Shown: positions 53,165 to 62,132 of the stretch, piece by piece
Layout: the number at the start of each line of letters is the position of its first letter
Numbering within the stretch: the stretch's first letter is position 1
Assembly (NCBI GenBank): GCA_021405325.1
Contig: QWII01000008.1
Location: forward strand, 1 to 64,000
Length of the DNA: 64,000 nt
Direction: 5' to 3'
Source: Caldilinea sp. CFX5
GTDB lineage: Bacteria; Chloroflexota; Anaerolineae; Caldilineales; Caldilineaceae
Notes under the pieces: generated by a model
What the model saw: only the letters and a program-made list of their open reading frames with translations
What the model was told of the DNA's origin: nothing
The model's database searches: none
Position numbers and translations under genes: made by a program

Positions 53165-54163
53165 ATGCTCAACTATATCGGTCGGCGCTTTCTCCAGTTT
53201 TTCCTGATTATTTTTGTTGCCAACTCCTTGACCTTCCTGTTACCGCGAATTATTCCGGGCGACCCGATTCAGGAAGCGTTGACGGCGAAGACGGCGGCGG
53301 CGGGGCGCGCTAATGTGGATATTCAGGCTTGGGCGGCGACGTACAATGCCAAATTTGGGCTGGACCAGCCACTGTGGCGGCAATATATTAATTATTGGGT
53401 TGACATGGCGCAGCTCGATTTTGGCTATTCGCTCAACGATTATCCGGCGACGGTGATGTCGAAGATTCGCGCCGCCATTCCGTGGACGTTGGGCTTTATG
53501 TCGATCGCCATTCTGCTGGCCTTTCTGGTTGGCTCGACCCTGGGTGCGCTGTTGGCCTGGCCCAATTCACCGGGCTGGATTCAAGGGCTTGTCCCCATTT
53601 TGATGATCATCTCTGCCATACCCTTTTATCTCTTTGGATTGGCGTTGATCTGGGTCTTTGGCGTGCAGTGGCGCGTCCTCCCCACCGGCGGCGCTTTTGA
53701 GCCGACCCTGATCTTGCGCTGGGATTTGAAAACAGCCCTCAACCTCCTGGAACATGCCATCTTACCAGCAACAGCGTTGGTGCTATTTGGCGTCGGTTCC
53801 TGGGCGTTAAGTATGCGCGCAACGATGGTCACGATTCTTGGCGAGGATTACATTACCTTCGCCCAGGCCAAAGGGCTACCCGACCGCGAAATTTTCCTGC
53901 GCTATGGCGTGCGCAATGCACTTCTCCCCCAGGTGACGGGGTTGGCGATCTCCTTTGGCCTGATCTTGGGCAGCGGGGTGTTGATCGAGTCAATTTTCAA
54001 CTATCCCGGCATTGGTAGCCTAATCTACGGCGCCATCAATTCCAAAGATTATTTTGTCATCAACGGCACGGTGGCGATTATGGTCTTGTGCGCTGCCTCA
54101 GCATTGTTGATTGTCGATATTATTTATCCACTCATTGATCCACGGATTCGGTATAGCAAATAA
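53165..54163 (+). CDS. ABC transporter permease, OppB/DppB type
   Basis: The 332-aa permease has an N-terminal helix (RRFLQFFLIIFVANSLTFLL), the RIIPGDP segment, a large periplasmic loop and the permease EAA loop (VTILGEDYITFAQAKGLPDR, NALLPQVTGL). It forms the membrane channel with the fused OppC part downstream. Its stop codon is inside the 64-bp palindrome at 54160. Confidence 0.93.
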   Translation: MLNYIGRRFLQFFLIIFVANSLTFLLPRIIPGDPIQEALTAKTAAAGRANVDIQAWAATYNAKFGLDQPLWRQYINYWVDMAQLDFGYSLNDYPATVMSKIRAAIPWTLGFMSIAILLAFLVGSTLGALLAWPNSPGWIQGLVPILMIISAIPFYLFGLALIWVFGVQWRVLPTGGAFEPTLILRWDLKTALNLLEHAILPATALVLFGVGSWALSMRATMVTILGEDYITFAQAKGLPDREIFLRYGVRNALLPQVTGLAISFGLILGSGVLIESIFNYPGIGSLIYGAINSKDYFVINGTVAIMVLCAASALLIVDIIYPLIDPRIRYSK

Positions 54164-54223
54164 ACTTGCGATTCATCGTAGGGGCATGATATATCATGCC
54201 CCTACGATGAATCGCAAGTTTAT
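54160..54223. repeat. Perfect 64-bp palindrome spanning the OppB stop codon
   Basis: Two 32-base arms (54160-54191 and 54192-54223) are exact complements with no loop; the centre is GATATATC and the arm starts ATAAACTTGCGATTCATCGT. The arms contain TAGGGGCATGAT and its complement, similar to a GTAGGGGCA..TGCCCCTAC motif that I recall in Chloroflexota and cyanobacteria. It begins one base before the OppB-type stop TAA and ends 17 bases before the next start codon. Confidence 0.95.
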
Positions 54224-54240
54224 CATTTTGGGAGAACAGA

Positions 54241-56166
54241 ATGGCAGTTGGCACCACCGGCTGGTTCAAAAATAGTAAAATTACCCCGAACTTGATCATT
54301 GGCATTGTCATCCTCGCCGCCATTGTGCTGGTGGGGATTTTGGGGCCGATGTTGGTCGATGAAAGTTTGGCGCGTGTGGGTGGCGTGAAACCCAATTTGC
54401 CCCCTTCCGCCGAAAGTTACTTTGGCAGCGATTCACAAGGGCGTGATGTCTTTACCACCCTGATCCTGGCGATTCCCCCCACCTTGCGCGTGGGGGTGAT
54501 TGCAGGCGTGGTCAGCGTGGTCGTTGGTCTGATTTTGGGCTTATTGGCCGGTTTCTTTAGCGGCTGGACCGATGCCATCATCCGCGTCTTTTCCGATGTG
54601 TTGATCGCCGTGCCGGCCCTGGCCTTTACTATCCTGGTCGTCTCGCGCATGGAGAAGCCCAGCATTGTGGTGGTCGCCGTTATTGTCGGCCTGTTGACTT
54701 GGTCGGGGACGGCGCGTGGTATTCGGGCGCAGGTTCTCACCATTCGTGAACGCTCCTATACGGCGGTTGCGCGGGCCAACGGTGAATCGGAAGTGGAAGT
54801 CCTCTTCCGCGAGGTGATGCCCAACCTGCTGCCCTTGATGATGGCGAGCTTTATTGGCGCAGTCACGGCCGGTATCGGCGTCGTCATGGCGCTCGAAGTG
54901 CTGGGCCTGGGCAACAATGTGATCCCGACGCTGGGCATGATGATCTTCTGGTCGCAACGCTTTAGCGCCGTGCTGCGTGGCATGTGGTGGTGGTGGAGTC
55001 CGCCGATTATTACCATCGCCGCCATTTTTATCGGCCTCTTCTTTCTTTCGTCCGGTTTGGATCGCTATATCAACCCCAACATTCCGGTCAGCTTGGGACG
55101 TCGCAAACGACGTTTGCCCACCGGTGTGACAGCCAGCGCCGTACCGCCCGTCGTTCCCGCCACCGATCCGGCAGCCGTGCTACAGGTTAAAAACCTCCAA
55201 GTGGTCTATGAAACGGCGCGCGGCGTTGTTCGAGCCGTCGATGATGTCTCCTTTACCCTGCAACCAGGCGAACGCATGGGCTTGATTGGCGAGTCCGGTT
55301 CCGGCAAGACGACAATGGTGACGGCGCTCATGCGCTTGACGCGACCCCCGGCCTATATTGCTGGCGGGCAAGTGCTACTCGAAGGTAAGGATCTCTTGTC
55401 GATCAGTGACGAGGCGTTGCGCAAGTTGCGGCTGAAAGAGATCGCGCTCATGCCCCAAGCCGCCATGAACTCGCTCAACCCGGTCATTCGGGTCGGGCCA
55501 CAGATTAAAGATGGTTTCCGCGTACATGGCCTGAAACTGGGCGAGAAAGAACTTGACGAGAAAGTCACCGAAGTGCTGGGCAAGGTCGGCTTGCGCCCGG
55601 AAGTTGCCAACCGCTATCCCCACCAACTGAGCGGCGGCATGAAACAGCGCGTGGCGATGGCCGTGGCGATCTCCCTCAGCCCCAAGGTGATCATTGCCGA
55701 TGAACCGACCAGCGCGCTCGATGTGGTGGTGCAAAAACAGGTGATGCTCACTCTCAGTCGCTTACAGCAGGAACTGGATGCCGCCGTCCTCTTAATCGGT
55801 CACGATATGGGCTTGATCACCCAATTTGCCGACAGCATTGGCGTCCTCTACGCCGGTAAGCTAGTCGAACGGGGCCGGGTAGCCGATGTGCTGGAAAACC
55901 CGCTCCACCCCTACACGCGCATGTTGATCGACAGCCTCCCCGATCTCGAAGGCAAGAAAGAACTCTTCGGCATCCGTGGTCTGCCACCGGAACTGTTGCA
56001 TCTGCCCAAAGGTTGCGCCTTCCACTCCCGCTGCCCCTTTGCAATGGACCGCTGCAAACAGGAGATCCCGGTGATTCAATCGCCGGTCGGCCAGCGCCAG
56101 GTCGCCTGTCACCTCTACCCGCAACAGGATCGTCTGCCCGTCATCAAGTTGGAAGACCAGCCGTGA
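54241..56166 (+). CDS. Fused ABC permease (OppC type) and ATPase (OppD type)
   Basis: The 641-aa protein joins an OppC-like permease (residues ~1-300; AAE-type EAA loop ERSYTAVARANGESEVEVLF) to an OppD-like ATPase (~315-641): Walker A GESGSGKTT, signature LSGGMKQRVAMA, Walker B VIIADEPTSALD and the C-terminal oligopeptide/dipeptide domain with cysteines (CAFHSRCPFAMDRCKQ) for an Fe-S cluster. The fusion sits where two separate genes are usual. It pairs with the OppF-type ATPase downstream. Confidence 0.93.
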   Translation: MAVGTTGWFKNSKITPNLIIGIVILAAIVLVGILGPMLVDESLARVGGVKPNLPPSAESYFGSDSQGRDVFTTLILAIPPTLRVGVIAGVVSVVVGLILGLLAGFFSGWTDAIIRVFSDVLIAVPALAFTILVVSRMEKPSIVVVAVIVGLLTWSGTARGIRAQVLTIRERSYTAVARANGESEVEVLFREVMPNLLPLMMASFIGAVTAGIGVVMALEVLGLGNNVIPTLGMMIFWSQRFSAVLRGMWWWWSPPIITIAAIFIGLFFLSSGLDRYINPNIPVSLGRRKRRLPTGVTASAVPPVVPATDPAAVLQVKNLQVVYETARGVVRAVDDVSFTLQPGERMGLIGESGSGKTTMVTALMRLTRPPAYIAGGQVLLEGKDLLSISDEALRKLRLKEIALMPQAAMNSLNPVIRVGPQIKDGFRVHGLKLGEKELDEKVTEVLGKVGLRPEVANRYPHQLSGGMKQRVAMAVAISLSPKVIIADEPTSALDVVVQKQVMLTLSRLQQELDAAVLLIGHDMGLITQFADSIGVLYAGKLVERGRVADVLENPLHPYTRMLIDSLPDLEGKKELFGIRGLPPELLHLPKGCAFHSRCPFAMDRCKQEIPVIQSPVGQRQVACHLYPQQDRLPVIKLEDQP

Positions 56167-56323
56167 AACGTGATTCGTGATAACGTGATTCGTGAAACGT
56201 GATTCGTGAAACGTGATTCGTGAAGTAAGCGTAGCCTATGGCTATCACGCAACACGAACCACGCAGCACGAATCACGCAGCACGAATCACGCAGCACGAA
56301 TCACGCAGCACGAATCACGCAAG
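56164..56323. repeat. Tandem CGTGATTCGTGAAA array with inverted partner, starting in a stop codon
   Basis: From the TGA stop of the permease-ATPase gene (56164-56166), words CGTGATTCGTGAAA repeat about four times; 56271-56323 holds GCAGCACGAATCAC words about four times. The core GTGATTCGTG pairs with CACGAATCAC, and the middle (TAGCCTATGGCTA, 56232-56244) is itself palindromic. The same words occur at 6704-6808. The downstream OppF-type gene begins at 56332. Confidence 0.88.
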
Positions 56324-56331
56324 GAATTGTC

Positions 56332-57339
56332 ATGGCAAAGTTGCTTACCGTTCAAAACGTTTCTAAAATTTTTGGCAGCGAAGGGTTTCGCAAAAAGGAT
56401 GTCACTGTCGCCGTTGATCATGTGACCTTCTCGCTTGCTGATGACCGCCCGACGATCACCGCCATTGCCGGTGAGAGCGGCAGCGGTAAAAGCACCCTGG
56501 CGCTCTTGATGATGGGGCAGATTCCGCCCAACACGGGACAGGTGATGTACCGGGGCAAAGACCTGGCAAGTATGAGCGCTGAGGAAAAGCGGGCGCTGAC
56601 GCGGGAAGTCCAGCCGATCTATCAAGACCCTTACGCCGCCTACAACCCCTTTTATCGGGTTGACCATGTGTTGCAAATGCCGATCAAGCGCTTTGGTCTG
56701 GCCCAGAGCAAAGAGGAAGGGCGCCACCTGATCGCCGATGCGATGGAAAAGGTCGGCTTGCGTCCGGCGGAGACCTTGGGGCGCTATCCCCATCAACTAA
56801 GCGGCGGCCAGCGGCAGCGTTTGATGGTGGCGCGGGCGCTCTTGTGTCGCCCCAAGGTGGTGATGGCCGATGAGCCGGTCTCGATGGTCGATGCGTCGTT
56901 GCGCGCCACCATTCTTTCCAGCCTACGTAAACTCAAGCAGGATTTTGGCATCTCGATCCTCTATATCACCCATGATCTGACCACGGCCTACAAGATCAGC
57001 GAGAATATTCTGATCATGTACGCCGGTTCGGTGGTCGAGGCGGGGTCGGTAGAACAGGTGATTCGCAACCCCAAGCATCCCTATACCCAGCTTCTGGTCT
57101 CCTCCATCCCCCTGCCGGACAAGAACAAACGCTGGGGCGGCGTCGAGATCGAAGAGGTGCAAAACCGCAAATCAACCGGCTGCAAGTTCGCCCCGCGTTG
57201 CCCGGCGGTGATGGAAAAATGTTGGAGCCAACGGCCGGCCTACTATACGCCGGATCAGGAGCGGACAGTGAATTGTTTCTTGTATCAGGATCAACCCACG
57301 CTGAGTTCGTCCGATGTGGCACAGGTCTTTCCGGCTTGA
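56332..57339 (+). CDS. ABC transporter ATPase, OppF/DppF type
   Basis: The 335-aa ATPase has Walker A GESGSGKST, signature LSGGQRQRLMVA, Walker B VVMADEPVSMVD and a C-terminal oligopeptide-transport domain with Cys residues (CKFAPRCPAVMEKC, CFLYQD). In Walker B the usual TSALD is VSMVD. It closes the operon of binding protein, OppB, OppC-D and OppF. A 20-bp-stem hairpin follows at 57386. Confidence 0.95.
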   Translation: MAKLLTVQNVSKIFGSEGFRKKDVTVAVDHVTFSLADDRPTITAIAGESGSGKSTLALLMMGQIPPNTGQVMYRGKDLASMSAEEKRALTREVQPIYQDPYAAYNPFYRVDHVLQMPIKRFGLAQSKEEGRHLIADAMEKVGLRPAETLGRYPHQLSGGQRQRLMVARALLCRPKVVMADEPVSMVDASLRATILSSLRKLKQDFGISILYITHDLTTAYKISENILIMYAGSVVEAGSVEQVIRNPKHPYTQLLVSSIPLPDKNKRWGGVEIEEVQNRKSTGCKFAPRCPAVMEKCWSQRPAYYTPDQERTVNCFLYQDQPTLSSSDVAQVFPA

Positions 57340-57385
57340 GGCGCTTTTACTATGGTTCAAGCATCGTGAGCATCTGTCACCCGGA

Positions 57386-57432
57386 CGATACCGGCAACAA
57401 TCTCGTCCTAGGCGAGATTGTTGCCGGTATCG
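57386..57432. terminator. 20-bp perfect hairpin after the peptide-type ABC operon
   Basis: Arm CGATACCGGCAACAATCTCG (57386-57405) pairs exactly with 57413-57432 around TCCTAGG. It is about 50 bases after the OppF stop, and the next gene (57469) converges, so it may terminate both. A short TCTGACTTTTCTT run follows on the plus strand. Confidence 0.75.
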
Positions 57433-57468
57433 CGACAATCTGACTTTTCTTCTTGACCAGTCAATATC

Positions 57469-58005
57469 TCACGGCTTTGCCGTTGATGACTGGTTCCCTA
57501 CATTGTGGGTCAACATTGTTATCCCAAGCAGGTTGAGCATGAGGCGACCTTCTAACTCTGCAAAGAGCGCGATGGCTTGATTCGGCTGGGGATCGACCAG
57601 ACGGCTTTCGATCCACCCAAGCCAGTTGTTGGCGATCGCAGTCGCGCTGGTCGTAAAGGGTTCTTGACCACGGGCGGCAAGCCCAACCACCTCAAACCAA
57701 AGTTGAATTACCGCCGAAAACGGTGCAGTGCTGCTCAACGCTAACAACTCGTTCAGCAGCACACGACCGCTCCGCTTATGTTGTCCGAGCAACATATCCA
57801 GTTGCCCGACGAAACCGGCTGCAATCGAATGCAGCACTTCACCAATCAGCGCATCCTTGGTGTCAAAATAATAGATGAGCATACGGTCACTGGTATCGGC
57901 AATGGCGGCCAACTTGCGCAAACCAATGTCTGCAAGGCCATCTTCGATTAGATAGTGCGCGATCTGTTGAATGATCTGCGCTTTCTTGGTTGTTACTTTG
58001 TCCAT
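57469..58005 (-). CDS. TetR family transcriptional regulator
   Basis: The 178-aa protein begins MDKVTTKKAQIIQQIAHYLI and has the TetR helix-turn-helix (GLRKLAAIADTSDRMLIYYF, DTKDALIGEVL). The C-terminal ligand domain is about 120 residues. The neighbouring gene at 58107 diverges from it, and two operator-like palindromes lie between them. An upstream extension to 58047 overlaps the first of these palindromes and is less plausible. Confidence 0.93.
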   Translation of the reverse strand: MDKVTTKKAQIIQQIAHYLIEDGLADIGLRKLAAIADTSDRMLIYYFDTKDALIGEVLHSIAAGFVGQLDMLLGQHKRSGRVLLNELLALSSTAPFSAVIQLWFEVVGLAARGQEPFTTSATAIANNWLGWIESRLVDPQPNQAIALFAELEGRLMLNLLGITMLTHNVGNQSSTAKP

Positions 58006-58037
58006 AGGCGAATTGTAGTAGAAATTACGTCGCTTTT

Positions 58038-58078
58038 TGTAGCACATGCTACAATATATCCATGTAGCACTTGCTACA
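58038..58078. promoter_or_regulatory. Twin TetR operators TGTAGCA-N2-TGCTACA
   Basis: Two 16-bp palindromes, TGTAGCACATGCTACA (58038-58053) and TGTAGCACTTGCTACA (58063-58078), lie 25 bases apart between the TetR gene (58005) and the divergent membrane protein gene (58107). A TACAAT box (58050-58055) overlaps the first. They are probably the TetR operators controlling both genes. Confidence 0.85.
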
Positions 58079-58106
58079 TTTTTGCCAATAAATCAGCGAC
58101 AGCGAG

Positions 58107-58577
58107 ATGAATATGTACACACAACAGAACAATAACACAAGAAGCGCAACTATGTCACAGTCTCAACAGTTTCACAAATTTTGGCTCATCATCACAGCAA
58201 TTGTGGTTGGTTCGTTTGGCCCGGTCTTCTTTCTCGGTACGATGGCGTCTGCCGCCGAACCGGCGCGCTGGACCCTTGATCTTTTGAGCTGGCCGCTGGA
58301 TGGCGTCCAGACTTATGAATCGCCCACCACCCGCTTTCTCTCGGCGCTTACGGGCGGCTTCTTATTGGGGTGGGGCGTTATGATTTGGTGTCTGCGCGCC
58401 TGGGTGTATGACAGCGCGCCTGAGCCGGTCCGCCGAACTGTCCTTGCTAGTATCGTGGCCTGGTTCATCTTAGATAGTGCAGGATCGATTACGTCGGGCA
58501 ATGTCTCGAACGCCTTCTTCAACATCATCGTTCTTTTTCTGGCGGTTGGGCCAATGTGGCGCCCTGCCAAAACATGA
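58107..58577 (+). CDS. Membrane protein controlled by the adjacent TetR
   Basis: The 156-aa protein has about four hydrophobic segments (residues ~25-45, 72-92, 106-122 and 132-148) and no enzyme motif. It diverges from TetR with the twin operators in between, so it is the likely target. Transport or membrane-stress function is possible. Later in-frame ATGs at 58113 and 58152 are alternatives. Confidence 0.65.
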   Translation: MNMYTQQNNNTRSATMSQSQQFHKFWLIITAIVVGSFGPVFFLGTMASAAEPARWTLDLLSWPLDGVQTYESPTTRFLSALTGGFLLGWGVMIWCLRAWVYDSAPEPVRRTVLASIVAWFILDSAGSITSGNVSNAFFNIIVLFLAVGPMWRPAKT

Positions 58578-58720
58578 GGATCTGTAAACAGATGAACTGA
58601 TGGGTCAACCTACACGCACAGCCATCATTTCGGGATGACCAACGCACACGCCCTGTGGTATACTGCATCTTGGTATGAAGTTTGCTTTTTGTCTTAAAGC
58701 AACCAGAGGGCGTGAACGCA

Positions 58721-60040
58721 ATGCAACTATCCGAATTATCCGCAACCACTATCCAATACCCCTTGCCTGAACGGATCGGCGACCCCACGCTCTTTGTTGG
58801 GCGTGTGCGCGCGCTGCAAGATTTCCATCAATGGGTTGATGAAATTGAGCGTCGGGTAGCGCCGTCGCGCGCCCTCCTGGCCCGCCGCAAAAGTGGCAAG
58901 ACAGCCTTTATCCAACGGCTCTTTAACCAGCTTTGGTCAGCCAATGGTCGGGTTATTCCCTTCTATTTTAGTGTGCCGGAAATAGCGCTTTGGTATCCCA
59001 GCTTTGCGCTCCTGTATTATCGCACCTTTGCGACGCAATACATTTCCTTTTTGGAACGCGAGGCCAAGTTGGTGATCGATCCTTTGAGTATGGAGCAGAT
59101 TAAAGCCTATGGCGAGGCGCATGGCATTGCGGCGCTTGTGAATGATGTAGAGTCGATTTTACACGATGAAAAAGAGGGGCATCATGGCTTAATGTGGGAT
59201 CGTAGCTATCGTGCGCCCCATCGAATCGCTTCTCTCTATGACCAACGCATTGTGGTCATGATTGACGAATTTCAATACCTCGCCACCAATGTCAAAGCCA
59301 GTCAGGATCTGTCGGGCGGGCCGGTTGAGTCAATGCCAGGCAGTTATCACGAAAGCTCTGAATCAAAATTTGCGCCTTTACTGCTCACCGGCTCCTATGT
59401 GGGCTGGATGCGTGAGATCATGCGTAAATATCTCGAACCAGGTCGGATCGAAGTGGTCGATTTTTCCCCATACTTGACCGAAGACGAGGGGTTGTTGGCC
59501 GTCTACACCTACGCCGAAGCATTGCGCGTACCAATAACCAATGAGACCGCTGTGCAACTCAACACGCTCTGTCAAGCCGATCCCTTTTTCATCTCCTGTG
59601 TCCTGCGTAGTCCTTACCCCAAACGCGATCTCACCACGACCCAAGGAGTGATTGAAACGGTCAACTACACAGTCGCCAATCGCAAATCCTTTTTCGCCCA
59701 GACCTGGGAAGCGTACATTGAGAAAACAATCAAACAGGTCAACGACCGCTATGGCAAACATATCCTGCTCCACATGAGCAAACACAACGATCGCAATTGG
59801 ACGGCCCGCCAGTTGAAACAAGAGTTACATCTCAAAGAAGATGAGCAGGTGATCGAGCAGAAATTAATTGCATTGGTCAAGGGTGATTTATTAGAGCAGG
59901 GCGATGCCTATATTGATTTTCGCGGCCTGAAAGATGGCACACTGAACTTGGTGCTACGCCATCGTTTTGAAAAGGAAATTCTCAACCACGATCCAGACAT
60001 GATCAGCGACTTTAACGCTGAGTTAGCCGCACTCTGGTAA
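58721..60040 (+). CDS. AAA ATPase that has lost its C-terminal nuclease domain
   Basis: The 439-aa protein starts MQLSELSATTIQYPLPERIG and has Walker A ARRKSGKT (54-61, with Ala for the first Gly), Walker B RIVVMIDEFQYL and a helical region. It ends at NAELAALW where related proteins such as the one at 41752 continue into a PD-(D/E)XK nuclease. The missing end is partly visible as a frame-shifted remnant at 60050-60146. The ATG at 58721 is chosen; a TTG at 58682 is upstream. Confidence 0.8.
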   Translation: MQLSELSATTIQYPLPERIGDPTLFVGRVRALQDFHQWVDEIERRVAPSRALLARRKSGKTAFIQRLFNQLWSANGRVIPFYFSVPEIALWYPSFALLYYRTFATQYISFLEREAKLVIDPLSMEQIKAYGEAHGIAALVNDVESILHDEKEGHHGLMWDRSYRAPHRIASLYDQRIVVMIDEFQYLATNVKASQDLSGGPVESMPGSYHESSESKFAPLLLTGSYVGWMREIMRKYLEPGRIEVVDFSPYLTEDEGLLAVYTYAEALRVPITNETAVQLNTLCQADPFFISCVLRSPYPKRDLTTTQGVIETVNYTVANRKSFFAQTWEAYIEKTIKQVNDRYGKHILLHMSKHNDRNWTARQLKQELHLKEDEQVIEQKLIALVKGDLLEQGDAYIDFRGLKDGTLNLVLRHRFEKEILNHDPDMISDFNAELAALW

Positions 60041-60049
60041 AACCATTTT

Positions 60050-60146
60050 GTTGGCTTTCCTTTCTCTCGGTGGTTTTACCGAGAAGGCCCTGGAACTCTG
60101 CCGTCAGCATGGCATTGCTTGGACAAGCGAGTTGCAATATTTTTAA
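60050..60146 (+). pseudogene. Remnant of the ATPase C-terminal nuclease domain
   Basis: In another frame, just after the ATPase stop, the DNA reads LAFLSLGGFTEKALELCRQH and continues GIAWTSELQYF to a stop. This aligns with WFFSKSGFTQPAEQLLKEAG in the nuclease tail of the protein at 41752. The catalytic segment is missing, so a deletion and frameshift probably removed it. Confidence 0.7.
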
Positions 60147-60201
60147 TGGCTGTGGTCGCGCAGGCGATTGTTAACCAACTATCGAGCTAAGAGGAATTCA
60201 G

Positions 60202-62007
60202 ATGAATCACAGTAACGAATCGGCCACCCAACAGGCCGCAAACTGGCTGGCCAACCTGGAACACACGCTGACGCATGCCGACCTCGCCGGGACCGTTGCG
60301 CTCTTCGGTGATGAATGCTACTGGCGCGATCTGGTTGCCTTTACCTGGAACCTCGTCACCCTGGAAAGCCGTGATGCGATTCGCGACATGTTGGTCGCCA
60401 CGCTGCGCGCAACGCAGCCATCCGGTTGGGCGTTGAGCGAGCCGGCAATTGAGAAAGACGGCGTCGTTGAAGGGTGGTTTCGCTTCGAGACGGCAGTTGG
60501 ACGGGGGCAGGGGATCTTCCGCCTGCGGGATGGGCGTTGCTGGACGCTGTTGACCACCCTGCAGGAGTTGAAAGGCTTTGAGGAAAAGGCCGGTCCGCGT
60601 CGCGATCTGGGGCTGCATCATGGCGCGGTGAACGAGCGCAAGACCTGGCTCGAACGCAAGCAGCAAGCGGAGACTGAACTCGGCTACACCCAACAGCCCT
60701 ATTGTGTGATTATCGGCGGCGGTCAGGGGGGCATTGCGCTGGGTGCGCGCTTGAAGCGGCTTGGCGTGCCGACGCTGATTCTCGACCAGCACGAACGCCC
60801 CGGCGACGCCTGGCGCAAACGCTACAAATCACTCCACTTACACGATCCGGTCTGGTATGACCACCTGCCCTACATCCCCTTCCCCGATCACTGGCCGGTC
60901 TTCTCCCCCAAGGACAAGATCGCCGACTGGCTGGAGATGTACACCAAGGTGATGGAGTTGAACTATTGGTTTTCGACCATTTGCCACAAGGCTGAATATG
61001 ATGAAGCTGCGCAAGAATGGACTGTGACGGTGGAGCGGGCCGGCGAATCAGTGGTGCTGAAGCCTAAGCAACTCGTCCTGGCGACCGGTGGCGCCTTGAG
61101 CAGTCCGCGTATGCCAACTATCCCCGGCGCCGAGAACTTCACCGGGGTGCAACAGCATTCCAGCCAGTTTAACAGTGGCGCCAGTTGGGCAGGCAAACGG
61201 TGCATTGTGTTGGGCACCGGCACCTCCGCCCACGATATTTGCACTGATTTGTGGGAACATGGCGCCGATGTCACCATGCTGCAACGCGCCTCCACCACCG
61301 TGGTCAAGTCGGAAACACTGATGGAGCTGGGGATCGGCTCCCTCTATTCGGAAAAGGCGCTTGCAGCCGGGATCACCACCGAGCGGGCCGATCTGCTGGA
61401 TGCGTCGATGCCCTTTGCCTTGAAACACATTGGTGGTCAGGCGCTGACTCGCCACATCAAGGAACGCGATGCTGACTTTTATCAACGACTGGCCGCCGCC
61501 GGTTTCCAACTTGACTTTGGCGAGGACGAGTCGGGGCTGGGCATGAAAGCCGTGCGCAATGGCGGCGGCTTCTACATCGATATCGGCGCCTCGGAGCTGA
61601 TCATTTCCGGCGCCATCAAATTGCGCAGTGGCGTCAGCATTGAACGCATCCAGGAGCGAAGCGTCATCCTCACCGACGGCAGCGAACTGCCTGCTGATCT
61701 CATTGTCTACGCCACCGGCTACCATGCCGCCAATCAGGGGATCGCAAAGCTCATTTCCCAGGCAACGGCCGACAAGGTGGGCAAGGTGTGGGGGCTGGGT
61801 TCCAATACCTACGGCGACCCGGGTCCCTGGGAAGGCGAATTGCGCAACCTGTGGAAGCCGACCCAACAGCCTGGCCTCTGGATTCACGGCGGCAACCTGG
61901 CCTGGTCGCGTACCTACTCGCTTTATCTGGGATTACAGATCAAGGCGCGTATGGAGGGTCTCGCCACGTCGGTCTATCGCTTGGCGCCGGTGCATCACCC
62001 AAGCTGA
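60202..62007 (+). CDS. Flavin-containing monooxygenase with N-terminal SnoaL-like domain
   Basis: The 601-aa protein has an N-terminal NTF2/SnoaL-like part (residues ~10-130, LEHTLTHADLAGTVALFGDE). The FAD-binding motif IIGGGQGG (170-177) follows, then the FMO/BVMO-type signature FTGVQQHSSQF, the NADPH-binding VLGTGTSAHD and a C-terminal ATGYH segment. It probably hydroxylates or oxidises a small ligand held by the SnoaL part. Related two-domain proteins are common in soil bacteria. Confidence 0.88.
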   Translation: MNHSNESATQQAANWLANLEHTLTHADLAGTVALFGDECYWRDLVAFTWNLVTLESRDAIRDMLVATLRATQPSGWALSEPAIEKDGVVEGWFRFETAVGRGQGIFRLRDGRCWTLLTTLQELKGFEEKAGPRRDLGLHHGAVNERKTWLERKQQAETELGYTQQPYCVIIGGGQGGIALGARLKRLGVPTLILDQHERPGDAWRKRYKSLHLHDPVWYDHLPYIPFPDHWPVFSPKDKIADWLEMYTKVMELNYWFSTICHKAEYDEAAQEWTVTVERAGESVVLKPKQLVLATGGALSSPRMPTIPGAENFTGVQQHSSQFNSGASWAGKRCIVLGTGTSAHDICTDLWEHGADVTMLQRASTTVVKSETLMELGIGSLYSEKALAAGITTERADLLDASMPFALKHIGGQALTRHIKERDADFYQRLAAAGFQLDFGEDESGLGMKAVRNGGGFYIDIGASELIISGAIKLRSGVSIERIQERSVILTDGSELPADLIVYATGYHAANQGIAKLISQATADKVGKVWGLGSNTYGDPGPWEGELRNLWKPTQQPGLWIHGGNLAWSRTYSLYLGLQIKARMEGLATSVYRLAPVHHPS

Positions 62008-62132
62008 ACGGGGAAGTGCTACTTTGAACCGCTGGCGATGGCCTGGATTCACCTGGCAATTGTACAAAACAGGGGCGTGGGATCGCCTTCAAACTCTTGC
62101 AACGCTAGGGCAGCATTAACGAAGCTATCAAT

